From: Methanobrevibacter sp.
GTDB lineage: Archaea > Methanobacteriota > Methanobacteria > Methanobacteriales > Methanobacteriaceae
DNA: 6,669 nucleotides
Direction of reading: 5' to 3'
Assembly (NCBI GenBank): GCA_030539985.1
Contig: JAUNXD010000027.1
Location: 1 to 6,669 of the forward strand
A program made the position numbers and the translations under genes. This document shows, in pieces, positions 1-5,811 of the stretch (positions are counted from its first letter, which is position 1; every line of letters begins with the position of its first letter). Below the pieces are notes generated by a model. That model was not told the DNA's origin. It saw only the letters and a program-made list of their open reading frames with translations, and searched no databases.

Positions 1-474
1 ATGCACGTAATTCCTATTATGTCTGGTGACTTTTTAGTAGAAGATGAAATGGGATACAAAGACGGAGTAGCTGGTGGAAACTTCTTCATTATGGCTGACA
101 GTCAAATGGCTTCCATTGTTGCTGCTGAAGCTGCTGTTGATGCTATTCACGCTGTTGCTGGCGTAATCACTCCATTCTCAGGTGGTATGGTTGCTTCTGG
201 TTCCAAAACAGGTTCCAAATACTCTTTCATGAGTGCATCCACCAACGAAAAAGAATGTGTAACTTTAAAAGACCAAGTAGAAACTGAATTACCAGAAAAC
301 GTATTCGGAAACATGGAAATCGTTATTGACGGTGTTGACGAAGAATCCGTTAAGGCTGCTATGAAAGCAGGTATCGAAGCTGCTTGTCAAGTGCCGGGTG
401 TAATTGAAATCGGTGCTGGTAACTACGGCGGAAGCTTAGGTCCTTACCAAATCCACTTACAAGATTTATTCTAG
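1..474 (+). CDS. ftr: Formylmethanofuran--tetrahydromethanopterin formyltransferase, C-terminal part
   Basis: Cytoplasmic enzyme of the CO2-reducing methanogenesis pathway. It moves the formyl group from formylmethanofuran to tetrahydromethanopterin, the second step from CO2 to methane. The 157 visible residues end in the family's characteristic tail (GAGNYGGSLGPYQIHLQDLF, residues 138-157) and include the glycine-rich stretch ITPFSGGMVASGSKTGSKYS in the first half. Full-length Ftr is about 297 residues, so the N-terminal half lies left of the window; the ATG at base 1 is an internal methionine and not the start. Codon choice (many GCT, GGT, AAC and TTC codons) looks more biased than in the neighbours, as expected for an abundant methanogenesis enzyme. 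It is followed at once by a terminator, so it is probably the last gene of its transcript. Identity is from family recognition of the C-terminus and is close to certain. Confidence 0.95.
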   Translation: MHVIPIMSGDFLVEDEMGYKDGVAGGNFFIMADSQMASIVAAEAAVDAIHAVAGVITPFSGGMVASGSKTGSKYSFMSASTNEKECVTLKDQVETELPENVFGNMEIVIDGVDEESVKAAMKAGIEAACQVPGVIEIGAGNYGGSLGPYQIHLQDLF

Positions 475-505
475 AGAGTTTAACTCTCTTCTTTTCTATT
501 TTTTC
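473..505 (+). terminator. Hairpin plus T-tract terminator of ftr
   Basis: AGAGAGTT (473-480) and AACTCTCT (482-489) are a perfect 8-bp inverted repeat separated by one base. In practice it would fold as a 6-bp stem with a 5-base loop. A pyrimidine/T-rich run (489-505, ending in six Ts at 499-504) follows. The left arm includes the last two bases of the ftr TAG stop codon. Archaeal termination depends mainly on the T-tract, which is present. Confidence 0.7.
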
Positions 506-539
506 AATATTTAACTTATTTTCATTACTTGATGATATT
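506..539 (+). promoter_or_regulatory. Putative promoter and ribosome site of the Ig-like/Ntn gene
   Basis: An AT-rich AATATTTAA element at 506-514 lies about 30 bases before the ATG at 540. This would place transcription start only a few bases upstream of the codon. GATGAT (531-536) partly matches the GGTGAT expected from the archaeal 16S 3' end and ends three bases before the ATG. Both elements are weak matches, so the call is tentative. Confidence 0.35.
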
Positions 540-2330
540 ATGGATTTTAAAAAATCATTTTTAATAATTCCATTCCTGATTTTAATTCTTCTAACTGTTA
601 CAGTCGTTTCAGCCGATGAAAATATTACTGAAGATGTTGCAGTTCCCTCTCAGGATATTGAAATCCCCATTGCTGAAAGCATTGTAAATGAATCTTCGCA
701 AATCATCCAGAATCCTCAAGTGAATACGAAAATGGAAAGTAAGGATGTGACAACATATCATAAGGAAAATGCGGAATTGGTCGGATATCTGAAAGACACT
801 AGCAACCAGCCGATTGCCAACAAACCGGTTTCCATTTTCATTAATGACAAAATCTATAATAAAATGACCGATAATTTCGGTAAGGTGGTTTTGAAACTTG
901 ATTTGAAGCCGAATACCTACAAAGCCACAATAAAATTCGATGGTGATGCCAACTATACTGCAAGTGTGGCCAATGTTATTGTCACTGTTAAAAATGCTCC
1001 TTTTGCTATAAAGACTAGCAATTATAAGACTTTTGTGGATTCAGGACTGTACTTTAAGGCTAAGGTTTTCAACAAAATTACCAAAACTCCAATTAAGGGA
1101 GTAAAGGTAATGTTTAAGGTTTACATGGGACATAACAAGTATAAAAAGTATTATGCAACAACTGACGAGAGAGGTATTGCAGTCCTGAAAAAGAACCTTA
1201 AGATAGGATCTTATAAGATTGTCACTTCAATCAAGAAAAACAAGAAAATCAAATCCAAAGCAAAACTCACAGTCAGACCAACTTCCGAGATGGGATGCAC
1301 TTCAATTTATCTTCAGGTTTCTAAAACCGAAGGAGTAGCCGGTTTTAGAAGGGATGCCACTTATGCCGCCACTCTGCATATCAAGACAAGTAAATGGCAT
1401 GGAAGAACTGCAATAAAACAATATAAGACTGCTCATTCATACTTTTTCCATTCAATAACTACTTCAGACGGTTGGATGATTGGAACAGGAGGAGCGGACA
1501 ATGCGGGCATCAACAAAGCCATTGAAAATCTTGCAGGCAAAATGGTAAAGGCTGGAAAAATCAAAATGACAATTCTTAAAAAAATCCAGGGTTATGAGAA
1601 AAGATTGGGAATTGGTCATTTTGCAATAAAGGCGCCTAACGGGAAATATGCAATTGTATGGAAAAGCAGCATCCATAAAGGCAAGTTAAAATCAGGCCAA
1701 TACATCAGTGTTCCAAATGGAAAATCATCATTCAGACATGGATCGTGGACCAAATTTTCCAAAAATCCCGCAAAAGCAGCAATCAAAATCCTTGCAACAG
1801 ATTCATTCGGTGTCAACAGAAGGGATGCTACAGCATTCCATTGGAAAAGTACAACCAATGAAGGTTCAACAACTTCAAGCGTAAGTGTATATGCTTCCAA
1901 TGATAATGGGCATCTGATGGGAAGGTCTACTGGCCATTTAAAAGACAATATTTACTTTAAAGGAACTTTCTTCTCCAAAAACAAACTGCCTAAAACACCT
2001 TCAATGATGCTTCTTGGTGTTCACAGTTTCGGAAGCATTGACAAGATAATCAAAACACAAACCAGTGTCAAGGCTCCAAAATTAACCAAAGACCTAAATG
2101 AATCAAAAACTTTCAATATCACAGTTTTAGATAAAAACACTAAAAAACCTGTTAAAAACGTTAAAATCAAAATCAAGATTGGAGATGTGGTTTACACGGT
2201 CAAAACCGATTCGAATGGTGTGGCCAGATTCAACCCTAAATCACTGACTGTCGGTAGTTATGATGTTGAAATCTTTTCTGGAGACAACAAATACTATATT
2301 TCAGCTAAAAGTACAATTATAGTCAAATAA
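540..2330 (+). CDS. Secreted Ig-like protein with embedded Ntn-hydrolase-like (C45/IAT-type) domain
   Basis: Predicted secreted protein of 596 residues. A signal peptide spans about residues 1-25 (KK, then a long hydrophobic run, likely cut after VSA25). A linker follows, then Ig-like modules at about 77-150 and 153-246, a central domain at 252-510 and a third Ig-like module at 520-596. The modules share a TD..G turn (T110-G114, T208-G212, T556-G560), as in Methanobrevibacter adhesin-like proteins. The central domain opens with Gly252-Cys253-Thr-Ser-Ile-Tyr-Leu-Gln, close to the GCTTxYxQ start of isopenicillin N acyltransferase. It has Arg270, Arg271 and Asp272 at +17 to +19 from the cysteine (bile salt hydrolases: Arg +16, Asp +19). 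Later come GHFAIKAPNGKYAIVW (359-374), a VPN (391-393) and a TTSSVSVYASNDNG strand pair (444-457), in the order seen in C45/IAT proteins. Cys253 is the protein's only cysteine. By inference it cleaves itself before Cys253 and hydrolyses or transfers an amide bond outside the cell; the substrate is unknown. The protein is lysine-rich, and no C-terminal anchor or pseudomurein-binding repeat is seen. Secretion and Ig modules are confident; the enzyme assignment is moderate. Confidence 0.75.
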   Translation: MDFKKSFLIIPFLILILLTVTVVSADENITEDVAVPSQDIEIPIAESIVNESSQIIQNPQVNTKMESKDVTTYHKENAELVGYLKDTSNQPIANKPVSIFINDKIYNKMTDNFGKVVLKLDLKPNTYKATIKFDGDANYTASVANVIVTVKNAPFAIKTSNYKTFVDSGLYFKAKVFNKITKTPIKGVKVMFKVYMGHNKYKKYYATTDERGIAVLKKNLKIGSYKIVTSIKKNKKIKSKAKLTVRPTSEMGCTSIYLQVSKTEGVAGFRRDATYAATLHIKTSKWHGRTAIKQYKTAHSYFFHSITTSDGWMIGTGGADNAGINKAIENLAGKMVKAGKIKMTILKKIQGYEKRLGIGHFAIKAPNGKYAIVWKSSIHKGKLKSGQYISVPNGKSSFRHGSWTKFSKNPAKAAIKILATDSFGVNRRDATAFHWKSTTNEGSTTSSVSVYASNDNGHLMGRSTGHLKDNIYFKGTFFSKNKLPKTPSMMLLGVHSFGSIDKIIKTQTSVKAPKLTKDLNESKTFNITVLDKNTKKPVKNVKIKIKIGDVVYTVKTDSNGVARFNPKSLTVGSYDVEIFSGDNKYYISAKSTIIVK

Positions 2331-2338
2331 TTGTACTT
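2309..2338. terminator. Bidirectional terminator hairpin between convergent genes
   Basis: AAGTACAATTAT (2309-2320) and ATAATTGTACTT (2327-2338) form a perfect 12-bp inverted repeat with a 6-base loop. It spans the last codons and TAA stop (2328-2330) of the Ig-like gene, the 6-bp gap, and part of the channel gene's stop on the other strand (2337-2339). A T-rich run follows on the plus strand (about 2340-2356). The minus-strand side is less T-rich, so termination of the plus-strand gene is the better supported role. Confidence 0.65.
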
Positions 2339-3467
2339 ATTGTATTTCTTTTCTTGTTATTTCAGCTATTTCTTCATTGCTTAAGTTAATGCCAATTACT
2401 TCTTCCTGCTTTTCCAGTTCTTTTACCAGTTTATTGAATGTGGCTCTGTCTGGTCCTGAAATCAGATGAGAATGTATATTGTTTACTGTATTGTATAAGT
2501 TTTCAATTGCCTGTTTTTTGTCATCATGAGTATTTAAATAGTTCTGGTATCTCTGGCCTTCATGCAGTTTCATTGTTTTTATTTGGCGGGTGAGAGGGGT
2601 TTCGATTCCGGGAAGGTGATATTCAATGTTTTCCAGAGTGCAGCCGTGATTGGCTATTGTTTTAAATTCATCATATATTTCATTTACTGTGTGCCTTACT
2701 GTTATTTTTAAGACGTGGGGTTTTGTTGATTCAAAATATAAATCATGTCCTCCAATGATTTCGGGAGAAACAATCTTGTCAGCACCTGCTTTTTTCAGCC
2801 TTTTTATATTATCCAGTTTGCTTGCTCTTGTCACAATCCATGCATCTGGATTTGATTCCCTGATTGTCATTACAATAAACAGGTTGTTGACATCGTCTCC
2901 GGTACAGATTATGACGCTTCTGCATTTTTTGCCAGCAATCTTGGCTATCAAATCGTTTTCTATTGCATCCTCATTCATGACAATAATGTTTTCGCTTTCT
3001 TCAATGGATTCACATATTTCCTTGTCTTTATCGATAACTATTACATTTTGATTTCTATTGATTAATTCCTCAAAAACTACTTTTCCTACTCTTCCATAAC
3101 CGCAAATAATATAATAATCTTCCATTACTTCAATTGCCTTCATCTTTTTTGCTCCCTGTGAATATTCGCTCATTTTTTCCTGGAAATTTGTTAATATGAT
3201 ATTGAATACATATGCAAGTAACGCTACTCCTCCGATTGCCAGTGTGGTTGCAAACAACTTTTGAATTCCAGTATGGGGAGTAAAATCTCCATAGCCTACG
3301 GTAGCCATTGTAATGACTGCATAATAGGTGGAATCTATAAAATTCAATTTCATTATGTAATGAGAACCAACAATGCCGTAAATAAAGAGGAATGCTATTA
3401 AAATCAGACCGTTGTCGATATATTTTGTAGGTACTTTTGTTAAAATTTTAAATGTTATTTTTCGCAT
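2337..3467 (-). CDS. MthK-like two-TM potassium channel with RCK domain
   Basis: Membrane potassium channel of the 2TM-pore plus cytoplasmic RCK type, 376 residues. TM1 is about 18-40. The pore helix and selectivity filter T56-VGYGD61 follow, then TM2 at about 67-95 with Gly79-Gly80 near the MthK gating-hinge position. The RCK Rossmann domain starts near 116, with GYGRVG (123-128) and an acidic residue after the second strand (IDKD, Asp146), a pattern that suits NAD(H) or another nucleotide. The AGADKIVSPEIIGG segment (227-240) is typical of RCK domains. The positions matching the MthK Ca2+ ligands Asp184, Glu210 and Glu212 are Cys188, Arg214 and Ser216 here, so that calcium site appears lost. 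From about residue 250 to the end no recognisable RCK_C (TrkA_C) domain is seen; the region looks helical and charged. Internal Met99, Met109 or Met115 could allow a separate soluble RCK product, as known for MthK, but no proof is visible. The start is supported by AAGGA 10 bases upstream. Channel identity is confident; the gating ligand is unknown. Confidence 0.92.
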   Translation of the reverse strand: MRKITFKILTKVPTKYIDNGLILIAFLFIYGIVGSHYIMKLNFIDSTYYAVITMATVGYGDFTPHTGIQKLFATTLAIGGVALLAYVFNIILTNFQEKMSEYSQGAKKMKAIEVMEDYYIICGYGRVGKVVFEELINRNQNVIVIDKDKEICESIEESENIIVMNEDAIENDLIAKIAGKKCRSVIICTGDDVNNLFIVMTIRESNPDAWIVTRASKLDNIKRLKKAGADKIVSPEIIGGHDLYFESTKPHVLKITVRHTVNEIYDEFKTIANHGCTLENIEYHLPGIETPLTRQIKTMKLHEGQRYQNYLNTHDDKKQAIENLYNTVNNIHSHLISGPDRATFNKLVKELEKQEEVIGINLSNEEIAEITRKEIQ

Positions 3468-3477
3468 AAAACTTTTT

Positions 3478-3482
3478 TCCTT
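3478..3482 (-). promoter_or_regulatory. Ribosome binding site of the potassium channel gene
   Basis: On the minus strand AAGGA occurs 10 bases before the ATG at 3467. It is a modest Shine-Dalgarno match that supports this start over the later in-frame methionines, which would delete TM1. Confidence 0.5.
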
Positions 3483-3490
3483 GAATTAAG

Positions 3491-3517
3491 ATAAGTATAT
3501 TTATATATTATACTTAT
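3491..3517. promoter_or_regulatory. Divergent promoter with box A inside a perfect inverted repeat
   Basis: ATAAGTATA (3491-3499) and TATACTTAT (3509-3517) are a perfect 9-bp inverted repeat. The 9-base spacer is TTTATATAT (3500-3508), which contains the canonical archaeal box A TTTATATA (3500-3507) for rightward transcription of nnr. With about 24 bases from box A to start, the nnr transcript would begin near 3528, just before its ribosome site. The opposite strand reads TATATAAATATA through the same place, about 35 bases before the channel ATG, so the element can serve both genes. A dyad enclosing a TATA box is a classic layout for a repressor that blocks TBP. The box A is clear; the operator role is inference. 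Confidence 0.65.
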
Positions 3518-3529
3518 ATTTTAATTTAA

Positions 3530-3535
3530 AGGTGA
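3530..3535 (+). promoter_or_regulatory. Ribosome binding site that selects the TTG start of nnr
   Basis: AGGTGA, continuing as AGGTGAT, matches the anti-Shine-Dalgarno end of archaeal 16S rRNA and ends four bases before TTG at 3540. The next in-frame candidates, ATG at 3555 and 3558, lie 19 or more bases away, too far for this site. Confidence 0.75.
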
Positions 3536-3539
3536 TTTT

Positions 3540-5081
3540 TTGCATCCGATCGATATGATGGTTACGGATTATAATTGTGAATATTTAGGTTTATCAAGAT
3601 TGTGCTTGATGGAATCTGCCGGTAAATCTCTGGCAGAAGAGGTAGGCAAAATTGCAGTTTACACATTCTCCAAACCAGTTAAGGTAGTTATTTTTACCGG
3701 TTCCGGTGGAAATGGTGGAGACGGCTTTGTGGCGGCAAGATACTTATTAAATAGAGGTTATGATGTTGATATTTACATGTTAAAGGAGAATATCCGATCA
3801 AAAGAAGCCAAAATAAACTTTGAAATTCTTGAAAACATGAAACCAAGACTGTCACGTTTGACAATTTATAATTTAAAGACTTTGGAGGATATTGAAAATA
3901 CTGAAGTTGCCAAAAGCCCGCAGGCTGAATTCGTCATCGTGGATGGTCTTTTGGGAACTGGAATTAAGGGAAAACTTCAAACCAATGTTAAAAGGGCAAT
4001 AGAAGTTATTAATCAGTCAAACGGTGTAAAAATCAGTGTAGATGTGCCTTCAGGAATGGATCCCCTTACTGGTGAGGTAAGTGATTTGGCTGTTGTGCCG
4101 GATTATACCATCAGTTTCCATAAAATCAAGACAGGTGTCAGGGATGCTGATGAGGAACTTGTCGGAGGCCTTGTAACTGCAGACATTGGAATTCCATTCG
4201 AAGCGGAATACTTTGTAAACTATGGTGACTTTTTAAGGCTTAAAAGCAGGGATGAAAAATCACACAAGGGAAACAATGGAAGATTGCTGATTGTTGGAGG
4301 ATCTAAGGATTATTCTGGAGCTCCGGCCATTTCTGGAATGGCGGCAATCGGTGGCGGATGTGATTTGGTATATGTTGCGGCACCCGAAAAGGCAGCTGAA
4401 GCCATAAAGTCAACATCTCCAGATTTGATTGTCAAATCCCTTGAAGGGGATAAATTGTCCTTAAGCCATTCAGCTGAAATATTGGACATTGTTCGGGATG
4501 TAGACTGCATTTTGATAGGTCCTGGCGCTGGAATTGATGAGGAAACCTCAAAATTATTCAATGTATTAGTAACAAAGATTAAAAAACCTATTGTTTTGGA
4601 TGCTGATGCTCTAAAACAGGTCGAATTAAAATTAATCAAAAACCGTGATGACATCATATTGACTCCGCACATTTTTGAATTCAAATCATTTTTCAGTGTT
4701 GGAAATGATTTGAAATTGGATATCGACTCATATGACTTTAAAAAGGTCGATGAAAACATCACTGAGTTTCAAAAAATTTCACGCCAAATAAAAGGTACGG
4801 TCATCGTTAAGGGACAATATGATTTAATATTGTCAAAAAACCGTTTTAGAATTAACAAATCCGGCAATTCAGGCATGACAGTTGGAGGTACAGGAGATGC
4901 ACTTTCAGGAATTTGTGCGGCTTTACTTGGCCAGAAATTGAACCCATTTGACTCTGCCTGTCTTGGAGTTTTCATTAACGGTCTTGCAGGTGAAAGGGCA
5001 TTTGACGTGAAAGGAAACGGATTTTCAGCAACCGATTTGGTATCATATATAGGCAGTGTGATTAAGGATGGATTACGTTAA
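3540..5081 (+). CDS. nnr: Bifunctional NAD(P)H-hydrate repair enzyme (epimerase + ADP-dependent dehydratase)
   Basis: Cytoplasmic metabolite-repair enzyme of 513 residues. The N-terminal YjeF_N domain (about 1-225) interconverts the R and S forms of hydrated NAD(P)H. The C-terminal carbohydrate-kinase-like domain (about 235-513) dehydrates S-NAD(P)HX back to NAD(P)H using ADP. Epimerase motifs are GSGGNGGDGF (54-63), VDGLLGTGIKG (134-144) and VDVPSGMDPLTG (167-178). Dehydratase motifs are KGNNGRLLIVGGS (243-255), GPGAG (327-331), DADAL (354-358), TPHIFEF (375-381), VKGQYD (423-428) and GNSGMTVGGTGDALSG (442-457), the last holding the catalytic Asp453 region. Length and domain order match full fused Nnr proteins, so both activities are expected. 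The start is a TTG chosen by the strong AGGTGA upstream. One oddity is Phe379 where the family usually has Gly in the TPHxGEF motif. The 3' end overlaps sfsA by 14 bp, indicating co-translation. Identity is secure. Confidence 0.94.
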   Translation: MHPIDMMVTDYNCEYLGLSRLCLMESAGKSLAEEVGKIAVYTFSKPVKVVIFTGSGGNGGDGFVAARYLLNRGYDVDIYMLKENIRSKEAKINFEILENMKPRLSRLTIYNLKTLEDIENTEVAKSPQAEFVIVDGLLGTGIKGKLQTNVKRAIEVINQSNGVKISVDVPSGMDPLTGEVSDLAVVPDYTISFHKIKTGVRDADEELVGGLVTADIGIPFEAEYFVNYGDFLRLKSRDEKSHKGNNGRLLIVGGSKDYSGAPAISGMAAIGGGCDLVYVAAPEKAAEAIKSTSPDLIVKSLEGDKLSLSHSAEILDIVRDVDCILIGPGAGIDEETSKLFNVLVTKIKKPIVLDADALKQVELKLIKNRDDIILTPHIFEFKSFFSVGNDLKLDIDSYDFKKVDENITEFQKISRQIKGTVIVKGQYDLILSKNRFRINKSGNSGMTVGGTGDALSGICAALLGQKLNPFDSACLGVFINGLAGERAFDVKGNGFSATDLVSYIGSVIKDGLR

Positions 5082-5811
5082 AGGGATTTTTAAAAATCGC
5101 CCGAACAGGTTCATTGCTGAGGTTGAAGTTGACGGCAGTTTGGAAATTGCCCATGTTCCAAATACCGGAAGGTGCAAGGAGCTTTTGGTTGAAAATACTG
5201 TTGTTTGGCTTAAGCCATCAGATAATCCTAATAGGAAAACCAAGTTTTCACTTCACTTTGTCGAGAACAAGGGTGTACTGGTATCACTTTACTCACAGCA
5301 GGCCAATAGCATTGTATATGATGCAATTGTAGATGGCAAGATAAAAGAGCTTTCAGGCTATGATTATCATCAAAGGGAAAAGACAGTTGAAAACTCAAGA
5401 ATAGATATATACCTTGCAAATCATGAAGACGATTGCTGCGGAATGAACTTTCTGGTTGATTCATGCTATGTTGAAGTCAAGGGAGTGACCCTTATTGTTG
5501 ATGGTGAGGCAAGGTTTCCGGATGCGCCAACCGAGCGAGGTGCAAAACACCTGAAAGAATTGATTAAACTTAAAAAGGATGGAAACCGTTGCTGCGTATT
5601 TTTCCTGATTCAGCATCCGGCCGGAAAATTCTTCAGACCAAACTGGGAAAACGATCCTAATTTTTCAAAAACTTTAAATGAGGCACATGATGCAGGAGTT
5701 GAAATACTTGTCTACAGATGTGACAATCACCTGTCCGGGATTGAATTAATTCCCGAATCACTCGATTTTGACTTGGGACAAAGTTTCTCCAATGGCATCG
5801 TTGATGACTAA
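5068..5811 (+). CDS. sfsA: SfsA family DNA-binding protein / putative nuclease
   Basis: Homologue of E. coli SfsA (sugar fermentation stimulation protein), 247 residues, near the usual length of about 230-240. The hallmarks are present in order: RPNRF (11-15), HVPNTGR (29-35), NRKTKF (55-60), SRID (110-113), YVEVKG (134-139), FPDAPTERGAKHL (150-162) and GVEILVYRCD (210-219). SRID plus the E136-x-K138 pair makes a PD-(D/E)xK nuclease-like core, behind an N-terminal OB-like DNA-binding region. The cellular role in archaea is unsettled; a link to nucleic-acid processing is the usual inference. Its ATG lies inside the end of nnr (14-bp overlap). The bases just before it (GTGATTAAGG) carry only a weak ribosome site, which suggests translational coupling. 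The last 17 residues (from Ser231) are encoded opposite the end of the sir2 gene, and this tail beyond ESLDFDL is probably not conserved. Family membership is confident, biochemical role less so. Confidence 0.9.
   Translation: MDYVKGIFKNRPNRFIAEVEVDGSLEIAHVPNTGRCKELLVENTVVWLKPSDNPNRKTKFSLHFVENKGVLVSLYSQQANSIVYDAIVDGKIKELSGYDYHQREKTVENSRIDIYLANHEDDCCGMNFLVDSCYVEVKGVTLIVDGEARFPDAPTERGAKHLKELIKLKKDGNRCCVFFLIQHPAGKFFRPNWENDPNFSKTLNEAHDAGVEILVYRCDNHLSGIELIPESLDFDLGQSFSNGIVDD

Noticed and set aside
1616..1948. Minus-strand open frame of 110 codons, and a shorter one at 1464-1676, inside the Ig-like/Ntn gene
   Set aside because: Both lie wholly antisense to a well-supported gene, have no recognisable motif and no ribosome site was noticed.
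1290..2070. Central domain as a papain-like or transglutaminase-like protease, such as a pseudomurein endopeptidase
   Set aside because: GHFAIKAPNGKYAIVW resembles the histidine strand of such proteases. However, the cysteine begins a beta-strand-like CTSIYLQV instead of a helix, and the Gly-Cys-Thr-Ser start with following Arg/Asp fits the Ntn family better.
2650..3051. Plus-strand open frame of 133 codons antisense to the channel gene
   Set aside because: The hydrophobic, serine-rich translation is what the reverse of RCK coding sequence yields; no family signature was seen.
4310..4762. Minus-strand open frame of 150 codons, and one of 68 codons at 4769-4975, inside nnr
   Set aside because: They are shadows of the dehydratase domain, whose motifs on the plus strand are unmistakable.
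5114..5464. Alternative frames on both strands within sfsA
   Set aside because: They overlap the conserved SfsA motifs and have no features of their own.
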